A stretch of DNA of 64,000 bases, taken from positions 180,648 to 244,647 of the forward strand of contig NZ_FOYT01000006.1 in the NCBI RefSeq assembly GCF_900112175.1, given 5' to 3'. Source of the stretch: Halogeometricum rufum (lineage in GTDB: Archaea > Halobacteriota > Halobacteria > Halobacteriales > Haloferacaceae). The notes under the pieces were generated by a model, which worked only from the letters and a program-made list of their open reading frames with translations, was not told where the DNA came from and did no database searches. Shown here piece by piece: positions 8,345 to 17,771 of this stretch (position 1 is the first letter of the stretch; the number at the start of each line of letters is the position of its first letter). The translations under genes were made by a program, and so were the position numbers.

Positions 8345-10183
8345 ATGTCAGAAACTCCAACTCTCTCCGAGCCGACGACGTCGAACGACGCCCGCGAACA
8401 GCGTCTCGAACGGTGGGTGAAACAGCCCCCGGTCGGGCCGAACATGCAGTACCTCCGCGACGCCGAACGCGTCGCCGCACTCGACCACCTCGGTCACCGC
8501 GACCGGGTACTGGACCTCGCGTCCGAGTCGACGCTGACGGCCGGCCTCGACGCCGACGAAGTCGTCCGCCTCGACTTCTCCGCCGGCGCCAGCGAGACGG
8601 CCCGCGAGGAACTCGGCGACAGCGTCGACACCTACGAAGTCACCGAACCCGAGGCCCCGCGCCTGCCGTTCCCGGACGACCACTTCGACGGCGCGGTGTG
8701 CATCGGCCCCTACGACTGGAAGTTCCTCGACGTGGCCGGCCTGACCGACGAAGTCCACCGCGTCACCGCGTCCGACGGTCTCTACGTCTTCTCCGTGCCG
8801 ACTCCGCGGTCACCCTACGCGGCCAACGGGAACAACCGGTTCTACGAACCCGCGGAGGCACTCGACGTCGTCTCTCCCGACTGGCACCTCGCGGACTTCG
8901 ACCTCCTGTTTCAGTACCCCCGCCGCCTCCACCTCCTCGTCAACTCCCTCCCCGAGGACCTGCAGGACCGGTTCGTCACCGTCTCCGAACGCCTGTCCGA
9001 TGAACTGACGGACCGCGAGATGTGGTCCCGCGCCTCCTACATCGTCCTCGCGGTGCGGCCGATGAAGTTCGAGTCGTACCTCGAACGCGGCGTCGACGCC
9101 CTGTTCCGCCCGACGAAGGAGGACGGCTTCTGGGACGAGGTGACTGACTCCATCATCCGCGCGCTGAACTACGAGTTCGACGGCGACGACGTGACGTGGT
9201 CGCGCGACGAGAGCAGAGAGTGGCGCTACGCCACGATGGCGATGATGGGCGTGATGAACTGGCGGGCGTCGCCCGTCGGGTCGGACCGCCACGACGAGAA
9301 GATTCACCGCGAGTTCGAGTACTTCGACGAGCACATCGCGTCGGGCGAACTCCCCGAGGAGATGCCGAGTTACGGTCTCGGCCCCCTGCTGTCGGCCTAC
9401 GCGACGGCCGCGACGGTGTTCGAGGACCGACGCGAGTCGTACCTCGACTCGGCGCGGACGCTGTTCGACCACGCCGCGGAGACGGTCGAGTTCGACCACG
9501 CCGAGGACAGTCTCGTCCTCTACGGCGCGACGTACCTCCTCGAGGCGGACCCGACGGACGAACGCGTCCGCGGGTTCGTCGAACGCGGCCTCGCCGAGGT
9601 GTCGGACCGCCGTGACACCGAGGGCCTGTTCCACTTCGACAACGCGACGACGCGCCGGCACCAGAACCAGATGTACACCTGCTGGGCGCTCTCCCGCGCC
9701 ATCGAGGTGACCGGACAGACGGGCTACCTGGCCGACGTGGAGTCGGCCCTCGACTACACTATCGAGAACCGAATGCGCGAGGACGGCGCGTTCGTCTGGG
9801 AGGACCTGCCCGCCTACGCCCGCGTTCCCGGCGAGATACGGAACCGCCTGACGTCGCAGACGCCGTACTGGCACTACCTGTACGAGTGTCACCAGACGTT
9901 CTTCGTCAACGCCGTCGCGCACTACGACGACGCGGGCGGCGAGGAGGACTACACCCACGAGGTGCGCCGCGCGATGGCGTGGATATTCGAGACGAACGGC
10001 ACCGGCCGGGACCTCGTCGACGTGTCGGGTATCGGCGTCCCGATGCGGCAGGTGACCGTCGACGGCCGGATGGACAACCGGCAGTTCACGCGCGGGTGGC
10101 GCGACCAGCAGTACAAGGGAACGTACGAGGTGGGGTCGTACGTGATGGCGCTGACGCACCTGCTCGACGGCACCATCGACTGA
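8345..10183 (+). CDS. Methyltransferase-like domain fused to an alpha/alpha-toroid-like domain
   Basis: 612 residues. Residues ~25-230 look like a class I SAM methyltransferase: RVLDLAS as motif I (degenerate, without the usual GxGxG), a motif-II-like VVRLDFS, then RLPFPDDHFDGAVCIG and a C-terminal DGLYVFSVPT strand. Residues ~270-612 are repeated amphipathic helices with Trp/Tyr-rich motifs (YTCWALSRAIEVTGQTGYL, PYWHYLYECHQTFFVN), resembling six-hairpin or terpenoid-cyclase-like alpha/alpha barrels. It has no signal peptide, so it is cytoplasmic. Located among glycan genes, it may modify a lipid- or sugar-linked intermediate; this is inference. ATG 8345 is preferred because an upstream ATG at 8314 is out of frame. 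Confidence 0.7.
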   Translation: MSETPTLSEPTTSNDAREQRLERWVKQPPVGPNMQYLRDAERVAALDHLGHRDRVLDLASESTLTAGLDADEVVRLDFSAGASETAREELGDSVDTYEVTEPEAPRLPFPDDHFDGAVCIGPYDWKFLDVAGLTDEVHRVTASDGLYVFSVPTPRSPYAANGNNRFYEPAEALDVVSPDWHLADFDLLFQYPRRLHLLVNSLPEDLQDRFVTVSERLSDELTDREMWSRASYIVLAVRPMKFESYLERGVDALFRPTKEDGFWDEVTDSIIRALNYEFDGDDVTWSRDESREWRYATMAMMGVMNWRASPVGSDRHDEKIHREFEYFDEHIASGELPEEMPSYGLGPLLSAYATAATVFEDRRESYLDSARTLFDHAAETVEFDHAEDSLVLYGATYLLEADPTDERVRGFVERGLAEVSDRRDTEGLFHFDNATTRRHQNQMYTCWALSRAIEVTGQTGYLADVESALDYTIENRMREDGAFVWEDLPAYARVPGEIRNRLTSQTPYWHYLYECHQTFFVNAVAHYDDAGGEEDYTHEVRRAMAWIFETNGTGRDLVDVSGIGVPMRQVTVDGRMDNRQFTRGWRDQQYKGTYEVGSYVMALTHLLDGTID

Positions 10184-10341
10184 CGCCGTCGTCCACCGCG
10201 GCGCGTCCGCGCCACCGGGCGGGGACTTCGAATCCCGTCGTGCCGTTCCTTCACAAACCCTGAGTCCGCCGAAATCGGCACGCTCGAAGCCGTAGCCCGC
10301 CTATAACTATCCGGCGCGGGACCGTCCCATCGGTCACCACG
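10184..10341. other. Intergenic promoter region of the 10342 gene
   Basis: CCTATAACTATCC at 10300-10312 is a TATA-like box about 36 nt before ATG 10342. No gene seen. Confidence 0.4.
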
Positions 10342-11787
10342 ATGACGCAGACGCAGTCACGACCCAACATTATCTGGATCTCTCTGGAGAGCGTCCGCGC
10401 GGACCACACCTCCGTGGGCGGCTACCACCGCGACACGACGCCGAACCTCCGCCGAATCGCCGACCTGCGCGACGGGCGGTCGTTCGACAACTGCTTCTCG
10501 CACGCCCGGTGGACGCCCGCCGTCTCGTCGTCGATTCTGACGGGGACGTACCTCACGACGCACGGCGTCGGCCACGCCAACACGCGCGACGTCCGCCGCC
10601 TCCCCGAGGACCTGCAGACGGTGCCGGAACTGCTGAGTGCGACGGGCTACGCCACCGCCGGGTTCAGCACGAACCCGTGGATAAGCGACGTGACCGGACT
10701 GGACCGCGGGTTCGAGCGGTTCAAGGCGAATCCGAACCGCGACGACTTCCTCTCGCCGCGGGGCGTGCGGGCCGGGCTGAAGTACCTCCGCGAGTTCACC
10801 TCGACGGGGGCCGGGTTCGAGACGGAACCCATCTACCACGCGCAGTGTCTCCCGCCGTACTACCAGTGTCAGTCGCTGTGCGAGTGGGTGGACGACCTCT
10901 CGGCGGACGAGGAGGACCGCCCGTACTTCCTCTACACCCACATGAACAGTTCCCACCACCCGTACAACCCACCGCTGTCGCTGTTAGAGCGGTTCCTCGG
11001 CGAGTTCGAGGGGACGCCGAAGGAGGCCATCGAGACGGCGAAGGAACTGACGAACAACATCTGGCGAGAGGTCGCCCACGGCTGTGACTTCACCGACCAG
11101 GAGCGTGCGGCGCTCACAGCGGTCTACGACGCCGAACTCGCGTTCACGGACCACCTCGTCGGCAAACTGTTCGACCACGTGCGCCGGAACACCGACGAGA
11201 AGACGGTGTTCGTCGTCACCGGCGACCACGGCGAACTGTTCGGCGAACAGGGCGTCCTCGGGCACAACCTCACCCTGCACGACGGTCTGACGAAGGTGCC
11301 GATGGTGACGTACGGGATGAACTTCCCCGAACGCGTCACCGAGGGTATCGTCCAGCACGTGGACGTGATGCAGACGCTGGTCGGTGCCGTCGGCGGCGAC
11401 ACGAGCCAGTTCCAGGGCGTGGACCTGACGCGCGAGACGCGCGATTACGCGCTGATGCAACGCGGTCCCCGCCTCGACGATTTGGACACCATCCTCGAAC
11501 ACAACCCGGACTGCGACATCGGCCGGTACCACGCCGGCGCGGTGGACTGCATCCGCTCTGCGGAGTGGAAACTCCAGCGCAGCGACGACCGGACGGAACT
11601 GTTCGCCCTCCCCGACGAGGAGACGAACGTCGCGGACGACCATCCCGACGTCGCCGCCGAGATGGAGGCCAAACTGGACGAGATGCTGCCGGACAAGCGG
11701 TTCGACGACGACGACCGGGAGGCGGCCAACCAGGTGGAACTCTCCTCGCAGATGGAGGACCACCTCGCCGACCTCGGCTACCTGTAA
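10342..11787 (+). CDS. Sulfatase-like hydrolase/phosphotransferase
   Basis: 481 residues, alkaline-phosphatase superfamily. Metal ligands are visible: Glu16 and Asp21 in SLESVRADH, then TGDHGE (Asp295, His296) and LGHN (His308). The catalytic position that is Cys/Ser (formylglycine) in true sulfatases is Thr58 within SHARWTPAVSSSILTG. A Thr nucleophile is the form used by phosphoglycerol/phosphoethanolamine transferases, so transfer of a phospho-group or sulfate-ester cleavage on surface glycans are both possible. No signal peptide or transmembrane anchor is visible, which is odd for an extracellular enzyme and common in haloarchaeal copies. It follows the methyltransferase fusion on the same strand. 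Confidence 0.85.
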   Translation: MTQTQSRPNIIWISLESVRADHTSVGGYHRDTTPNLRRIADLRDGRSFDNCFSHARWTPAVSSSILTGTYLTTHGVGHANTRDVRRLPEDLQTVPELLSATGYATAGFSTNPWISDVTGLDRGFERFKANPNRDDFLSPRGVRAGLKYLREFTSTGAGFETEPIYHAQCLPPYYQCQSLCEWVDDLSADEEDRPYFLYTHMNSSHHPYNPPLSLLERFLGEFEGTPKEAIETAKELTNNIWREVAHGCDFTDQERAALTAVYDAELAFTDHLVGKLFDHVRRNTDEKTVFVVTGDHGELFGEQGVLGHNLTLHDGLTKVPMVTYGMNFPERVTEGIVQHVDVMQTLVGAVGGDTSQFQGVDLTRETRDYALMQRGPRLDDLDTILEHNPDCDIGRYHAGAVDCIRSAEWKLQRSDDRTELFALPDEETNVADDHPDVAAEMEAKLDEMLPDKRFDDDDREAANQVELSSQMEDHLADLGYL

Positions 11788-12065
11788 CCGCGCCGTCGCG
11801 TCGCGTCCGCAGGTCTCCGGCGACCCGTCGAGTTCGTCGGCCGCGTGACGACGCCCGCGTCCGGGCAACGTACCAGTCGAGAAAATTGAAAGTGTGTAAT
11901 TAGAGTAATTATCCAAATACGGTCTTCTAGAGTACGGTTACTGTTAGGACGGCGTTTTATCGTGACGTTCGGAAGTTCAGAGAGCCGTTATCGCCGGCGG
12001 GTCTGAGATTGTCGTGGCTAACTTTGGGTGCCGGCTCCCTGTCAACTGGCCAACGCAGTCTATCC
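11788..12065. other. Intergenic region upstream of the large secreted protein
   Basis: AT-rich centre with GTTTTATCGTG at 11953-11963, a possible TATA box that would leave a leader of about 80 nt before ATG 12066. An in-frame ATG at 12009 would place non-signal-like residues before the signal peptide and is not favoured. Confidence 0.35.
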
Positions 12066-15000
12066 ATGATTCGCTCAGACACCCGACAGCGCGCACTGGC
12101 CGTTCTCTTGGCCATCGTGACGCTCACGTCCTCCATCACTGCGGGCGTCGTCTTCGCCGCCGGACCCGCGGCGGCGCACGACGACCACACGGCCGGCGGC
12201 GGCACCGACGGCTCGAACGAGTGGGCCACCGACTCCGACGCGTTCCGAAAGGAGACGGTCCTCTCCGGGCTCCAGCGACCGACAGAGACCGTTTTCCTCC
12301 CCGACGGCCGGATGCTCGTCATCCAGCAGGGCGGCGAGATACTCATCGACGACCCGGACACGAACGACGGGGCCGAGACGTATCTCGACCTGAAGAACGT
12401 CGACAGCATCGAGTCCCAGCGTGAACGCGGACTCCTCGGCATCGCACTCGCCCCGGACTTCCAGCAGAGCGGCGAGTTCTACCTCTACTACACGCGACTC
12501 GCGAACCCGAACGCCGAGGAGAAGGTCGACACCGACCCGCGAAACGTCCTCGCGAAGTTCGAACACGTGGAGAACGGCGGCGGGACGGCGAGTCGGGGCG
12601 AACCGGCCGGCGAGTCGATAGAGGACGCCATCCTCTGGCGGAACGAGATTCGGGCCGGGAACTCCATCGCCTGCTGTCACTTCGGCGGCGGCCTCGACGT
12701 CGGCCCGGACGGGAAGATATACATCACGACCGGCGACGAGTTCCAGGGCTGGCGCGCACAGGACCTCTCCGTGCCCGACGGGAAGGTCATCCGTCTGAAT
12801 CAGGACGGCTCCATCCCGCAGGACAACCCGTACGCGAACGACGGCGACCCCGAGACGCTCGGCGAGATATGGGCGTCCGGCCTCCGGAACCCCTACCGCG
12901 CGAAGTTCGCCCCCAACGGGAACTTCTACATCGGCGAAGTCGGCGGCAACAAAGAGCCGGAGTCGCAAGAGGACATCAACATCGGGCAGAAGGGCGCGAA
13001 CTACGGCTGGCCCGACTGCGAGGGGATGTGCGAGGACCCCTCGTACACGGACCCCCTCTACACCTACTCGCACGGTGAGTCGGGCTTCCGTCCCGGCGCC
13101 GCCGTCACCGTCGGTCCGGTCTACACCGGCGACGCCTACCCCGACGAGTACGACAACGTCCTGTTCTACAGCGACTACAACGACGGCTGGATAAAGTACC
13201 TCACGCTGAACGACGACGGCACCGAGGTCGGAGCGAGCTACAACTTCGCCCGGCAGGCGGGCGCCATCGTCTCGATGACGACGGGGCCCGACGGCGCCCT
13301 GTACGGCACCAACTACATCGGGCAGACGGGCGAGGGGTCGATAATCCGCTACGTCTACGAGGGCACGGACGCCGACACCGTCCCGAGCATCGACTCGACC
13401 AGCGTGACGCCACAGTCCGGCGCGGCACCGCTGGACGTGACGTTCGAGGCGTCCGCCAGCGACCCCGACGGCGACGACCTGACGTACACGTGGTACTTCG
13501 GCGACGGCACGTCCGCCGAGGGCGCGAGCGTCACTCACACGTACGAGACCGCGGGGTCGTACGACGCCTACGTCGAGGTGACCGACGGGAACGCGACGGT
13601 CGAGTCGGACACCACGACGGTCAGCGCCGGCGGCGCGCCGAACGTGGAGATTACCTCGCCCGCCGACGGGTCGACGTTCCGCGCGGGCGAGTCCATCGAC
13701 GTGACGGCGAACGTCACCGACCCCGAGGACGGGGACCTGAGCGGCGACGCAATCGAGTGGTCCGTCCGCCTCGCCCACAACGCGCATATCCACCCCGACA
13801 GCACTCCCACGGGCGAGTCCTTCACGTTCGACGTGCCGACGACAGGACACCCGACGACCGGTGACGTGGGCTACACCATCTCGGTGACCGCCACGGACTC
13901 CGACGGCCTGCAGACGACGAAAAGCGTCGAGATACGGCCCGAGGAGGTCGACGTGACGCTCCGGACGGAGCCCGACGGCGTCCCCGTGGACGTCGAAGGG
14001 GCGCCCCACTCGACCGACGGCGGCTACACGTTCGACACGGTCATCGGCTACGAACACAGCCTGTCGGCGCCGCAGTCGGTCTGCCGGCAGGGGACGACGT
14101 ACGAGTTCGCCAACTGGAGCGACGGCGACACCGACCGCACGCGGACGTACACCGTCCCCGACGCGGACGCGACGCTGACCGCGCAGTACGAGGCGGCCGG
14201 GTCGTGCGAAGGACCCCCCCAGAGCGGACTGGTCGGCCACTACGAGACCGACGCGGGCGTGACGACGAACGGGAGCGCCGTGACCGGGTGGACCGACGCG
14301 TCCGGGAACGGGAACGACCTGGACGCCGCGGGCGCACCCCAGTTCGTCGCGGGCGGCGCGGACGGTGCCGCCGCCGTCGCCTTCGACGGCGAGGACGACG
14401 TGCTCCGGCGGACCGGTCTCACCGGCTTCCCCGCCGGGGACGAGGACCGGACGATGTTCCTCGTCGCCAACTACACCGACAACGACGGCGGCTTCGGCGG
14501 CGCGGCGTACGGTGCCGCCGCCTCGAACCGGGCGTTCGGCCTCGTCGTGGACGACGACGGCATGTTGACCGTGCAGGGCTTCGGCGGCGGCAACGACTTT
14601 CCCGCCGACCGACGGGGCCTCGGCGCCGGGTGGCTCACCCAGTCCGTCGTCTACGAGGGGGGACAGTTCACCCAGTACGCGAACGGCCAGCAGTTGAACA
14701 GCGGCACGCACCAGTTCCAGACGAACCCGAAGCGGTTCGTCGTCGGCGGCGAGATAACGCCGCCGCCGTACACGGAGATGCAGGTGTCGGCCGTCCTCGT
14801 CTACGACCGCGCCCTCTCCGAGACGGAACGGCGACAGGTCCAGAACTACCTCGCGGCGAAGTACGTCGGGACCGACGGCGCGAACGAACCGCCCCGACTG
14901 GACGACATCTCGGTCACCTACACCGGCGGACAGAAGGTCGTCGACGTGACCTCGCGCGCGACAGACGACGGCGACGTCGACGCGTCGAGCGTCCGCGTGG

Positions 15001-16598
15001 TCGAGGAACCGACGAACGGGACGGTGACGAACCCCGGGAACGGGTCCGTGACGTACACCACGACGAACGCGAACGCGACGGGTGACGCGTTCACCGTCGC
15101 CATCAGCGACGCGAACGGCTCCGAATCCGCGCCGGCGACGGTGGACCTCACTTACCAAATCAGCGAGGCCAACGCCCCGCCGACGGCGAACGACGACGCC
15201 GCGACCGTCACCGCCGGCGAGAGCGTCGAGATACCCGTCACCGCGAACGACGGTGACGCCGACGGCGCAGTCGACGACGCCTCGGTGACGGTGGTCGACG
15301 GACCCGCCGCCGGCGAGGTGACGACGAACGGCGACGGCACCGTCACGTACACGCACACCGGCGACGGCGCGACGACCGACTCGTTCACCTACGAAGTCGC
15401 GGACGGCGACGGCGCCGTCTCGAACGTCGCCACCGTCGAAGTGACCGTCGAGGCGGCCGCACCGGCGGACGACGGGACGCCCGAGACCAGAGACGACTAC
15501 GCGTCGGTCGACCCCGGCGGCGAAGTCACCGTTGACGTCCTCGCGAACGACTCCGCGAACGTGGACGCGGAGACGCTCCGCATCGACGGCGACGGCGAGT
15601 TCGGTACTGCCACGGTGACGAACGGCGAACTCGTCTACCGCCACGACGGCGGTGCGACGGGTGACGACCTGATAGAGTACACCGTCGCGGACGAGAGCGG
15701 CAACCGCTCCGCGCCGACGTTCGTCTTCGTCGACGTGAACGAGTCCACCGCGCCGGTGCCAGACGACGGCGGGTCCGACGGGAGCGACGACAGTAGCGGC
15801 GATGGGGACAACGAGAACGACAGCAGTAACGACGGAGGCAACGGGAACGACGGTGACGACAGTAACGACGGCGGGTCGAACCCGCCGGCGAACCCCGGCG
15901 GCGGTGGCGGCGGTGACGACGATGACGACGACGACAGACCGTCTCGGCAGTCCAGTCCGTCGGGGAGTTCCGGCAGTAGCGGGTCCGTCCCCTCCGCCGA
16001 CGAGGAGGCGACCTTCCGCGTGTCGAACCTGACGCTGTCGGCGACGAACGTCGGCGTCGGCGAACGCGTGAACGCGTCTGCCGACGTGGGCAACGTCGGG
16101 GACGCGAACGGAACCACCACGGTCGAACTCGCCGTCGGGAACGGCACCGTCGCGTCCCGCAACGTCACGCTCGACGCGGGAGCGAACGCGACGCTGGCGT
16201 TCTCGCACGCGTTCGACGCGGCGGGGACGTACGAACTCCGCGTCGGGAACCGGTCGGCCGGTTCCGTGACCGTCGTCGACGCGAGCCGGACGAACGGGTC
16301 CGCCGGCGGCGACGACGCGGGAACGGTGACGGCGGGTTCGGGCGACGACGAGGCGACCGACGGCGACGAGAGCGGAGTGACGGACGGCGGCGAGACGGGA
16401 GACGGCGCTACGGCGGCGGACGGCGGAAGCGACGCGGCGGCGGGAGCGGACACGCCTCCCGAAGCGTCCGACGACGAGTCGCAACTGACCTCCGAAACCG
16501 GCACCGGGACGAGTACGGGGACGCCCGGATTCGGCGTCGTCGTCGCCGTGTTCTCGATGCTCCTCGCGGCGACGCTGGCGCGGCGGCGGCACGACTGA
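12066..16598 (+). CDS. Large secreted PQQ-type sugar dehydrogenase with PKD, LamG-like, Ig-like and CARDB domains, PGF-CTERM anchored
   Basis: 1510 residues. A signal peptide (residues 1-40, ending PAAAH) precedes a glucose/sorbosone dehydrogenase beta-propeller (~50-450) with ERGLLGIALAPDF and CCHFGGGLDVGPDGKIYITT, the latter matching the His-containing PQQ-site motif. Then follow a PKD domain (~455-535), a second Ig-like domain, a LamG/concanavalin-like domain (GLVGHYETDAGVTTNG onwards, ~720-930), two cadherin-like/tandem Ig repeats (PPTANDDAATVTAGE), an Asp/Gly/Ser/Asn-rich spacer, a CARDB-like domain and a C-terminal TGTPGFG plus hydrophobic stretch and RRR. That tail is a PGF-CTERM signal for archaeosortase processing, so the protein is surface-anchored. 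It probably oxidises or binds extracellular sugars. Start chosen at the ATG directly before the signal peptide. Confidence 0.85.
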   Translation: MIRSDTRQRALAVLLAIVTLTSSITAGVVFAAGPAAAHDDHTAGGGTDGSNEWATDSDAFRKETVLSGLQRPTETVFLPDGRMLVIQQGGEILIDDPDTNDGAETYLDLKNVDSIESQRERGLLGIALAPDFQQSGEFYLYYTRLANPNAEEKVDTDPRNVLAKFEHVENGGGTASRGEPAGESIEDAILWRNEIRAGNSIACCHFGGGLDVGPDGKIYITTGDEFQGWRAQDLSVPDGKVIRLNQDGSIPQDNPYANDGDPETLGEIWASGLRNPYRAKFAPNGNFYIGEVGGNKEPESQEDINIGQKGANYGWPDCEGMCEDPSYTDPLYTYSHGESGFRPGAAVTVGPVYTGDAYPDEYDNVLFYSDYNDGWIKYLTLNDDGTEVGASYNFARQAGAIVSMTTGPDGALYGTNYIGQTGEGSIIRYVYEGTDADTVPSIDSTSVTPQSGAAPLDVTFEASASDPDGDDLTYTWYFGDGTSAEGASVTHTYETAGSYDAYVEVTDGNATVESDTTTVSAGGAPNVEITSPADGSTFRAGESIDVTANVTDPEDGDLSGDAIEWSVRLAHNAHIHPDSTPTGESFTFDVPTTGHPTTGDVGYTISVTATDSDGLQTTKSVEIRPEEVDVTLRTEPDGVPVDVEGAPHSTDGGYTFDTVIGYEHSLSAPQSVCRQGTTYEFANWSDGDTDRTRTYTVPDADATLTAQYEAAGSCEGPPQSGLVGHYETDAGVTTNGSAVTGWTDASGNGNDLDAAGAPQFVAGGADGAAAVAFDGEDDVLRRTGLTGFPAGDEDRTMFLVANYTDNDGGFGGAAYGAAASNRAFGLVVDDDGMLTVQGFGGGNDFPADRRGLGAGWLTQSVVYEGGQFTQYANGQQLNSGTHQFQTNPKRFVVGGEITPPPYTEMQVSAVLVYDRALSETERRQVQNYLAAKYVGTDGANEPPRLDDISVTYTGGQKVVDVTSRATDDGDVDASSVRVVEEPTNGTVTNPGNGSVTYTTTNANATGDAFTVAISDANGSESAPATVDLTYQISEANAPPTANDDAATVTAGESVEIPVTANDGDADGAVDDASVTVVDGPAAGEVTTNGDGTVTYTHTGDGATTDSFTYEVADGDGAVSNVATVEVTVEAAAPADDGTPETRDDYASVDPGGEVTVDVLANDSANVDAETLRIDGDGEFGTATVTNGELVYRHDGGATGDDLIEYTVADESGNRSAPTFVFVDVNESTAPVPDDGGSDGSDDSSGDGDNENDSSNDGGNGNDGDDSNDGGSNPPANPGGGGGGDDDDDDDRPSRQSSPSGSSGSSGSVPSADEEATFRVSNLTLSATNVGVGERVNASADVGNVGDANGTTTVELAVGNGTVASRNVTLDAGANATLAFSHAFDAAGTYELRVGNRSAGSVTVVDASRTNGSAGGDDAGTVTAGSGDDEATDGDESGVTDGGETGDGATAADGGSDAAAGADTPPEASDDESQLTSETGTGTSTGTPGFGVVVAVFSMLLAATLARRRHD

Positions 16599-16757
16599 GG
16601 GCGGACGAGCCCCGTCGCTGACGGGCACAATCCGACCGTTAATCGTCCCGGGTCTCGGACCGTCCTCGCGGCCGCAATCACCGTCGAATCGGCTTTCACG
16701 GCGTCTCGGAAGATACTCCCCGACTAACTATCTTCACCGGAGCGAAAGGACGGACAG

Positions 16758-17723
16758 ATGAAACGGCTCCTCGTCGTTCTCACGTGTATCACCGTCCTCC
16801 TCGCAGGAATCAGCGCGAGCGCCGTCGTCGCGCAGTCGACCGAGGCCACCGACACCGCCGCGGACGACTACTCGCTGGACACGCCCGAGAGCGTTCCCGT
16901 CCACGACAGACAGGTGACCGTCGACGGCGCGACGACGAACGTCAGTTCCCTCGTCGGACTGTACCCCGGCGAGGAGGCCGTCGTCGAGGTGACCGCCCCC
17001 GACGACGAACTCGCCGTCGTCACCGTCCGGACGCCCGACGGAACGGTCGTCCAGAAGGACAGCCTGACGACCGGAGAGACCGTCCTCGTCGACGGCAGCG
17101 ACTACGAACGCGGCACCTACCACCTCGTCCTCTCGACGGGCGGGCAGGTGCGGACCGTCAGCCTCCTCGTCGTCTCGAAGTACGAGGTGAGTTACGGGCT
17201 GAACAACGTCACGGCCGACGCACTCACCGGCGACGCGACTGTCGCCGGCGGCGTCGCCGACGGCGAGGCGGTCCAGTTCGTCCTCTCGAACGACGAAGGC
17301 GAGGTCCGGACGAACGCCTCCGAAGTGCGGCGCGGGCTGTACGACTTCGACCTCTCGCTCGAAGACGTCCCCGACGGGAACTACACCGCACTCGTCGAAG
17401 TCGTCAACCAGAGCGGCGACGGCGCGAGCGCAGTTCTCGCGACCAGTCAGGTGCGAACCCTCACGGTCGGTGACGCGGGCGGAGACGAGAACGCGACCGC
17501 GGGCAGTGACGCCGCCGCCGCGGACGCGACTGCGACGGCAGTCGATGACTCGGCGTCGGCACCCGCGCAGACGGCGGCCGACGACTCGACGGCCGGAACG
17601 GCGGACGGTCAGACTGGCGCGTCCGCAGAGTCGAACTCGACGGTCCCGGAGTACGGTCCGGTCGCCCTGTTCGCACTCCTCGTCTCGTGGGCCGTCGTCG
17701 CCCGGGTCCGCCGACGCCGCTGA
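16758..17723 (+). CDS. Exported surface protein with C-terminal membrane anchor
   Basis: 321 residues: signal peptide (MKRLLVVLTCITVLLAGISA, processed near VVAQS), an Ig/CARDB-like beta-rich region (~35-235) with several N-glycosylation sequons (NVS, NVT, NAS, NYT), a Thr/Ala/Asp-rich linker (~240-295), and a hydrophobic anchor ending in RVRRRR. The tail EYGPVALFALL lacks a clear PGF, so it may be a plain transmembrane anchor rather than an archaeosortase substrate. Purine-rich AAAGGA 14 nt before the ATG may serve as a Shine-Dalgarno-like element. It follows the large sugar-dehydrogenase gene on the same strand by 159 bp. Function unknown. Confidence 0.8.
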   Translation: MKRLLVVLTCITVLLAGISASAVVAQSTEATDTAADDYSLDTPESVPVHDRQVTVDGATTNVSSLVGLYPGEEAVVEVTAPDDELAVVTVRTPDGTVVQKDSLTTGETVLVDGSDYERGTYHLVLSTGGQVRTVSLLVVSKYEVSYGLNNVTADALTGDATVAGGVADGEAVQFVLSNDEGEVRTNASEVRRGLYDFDLSLEDVPDGNYTALVEVVNQSGDGASAVLATSQVRTLTVGDAGGDENATAGSDAAAADATATAVDDSASAPAQTAADDSTAGTADGQTGASAESNSTVPEYGPVALFALLVSWAVVARVRRRR

Positions 17724-17771
17724 GCGGTTCTTGGGAGAGCGGACGGGCGGACGTGTCGTGATTCGGTCGGC

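Noticed and set aside
10200..10260. T-arm-like GGGACTTCGAATCCCG resembling a tRNA 3' part
   Set aside because: The stem pairing around TTCGAAT is poor and no acceptor, anticodon or D arm can be built upstream.
12075..16628. 1517-codon minus-strand frame
   Set aside because: Shadow of the secreted sugar-dehydrogenase protein, Arg/Val-rich without domains.
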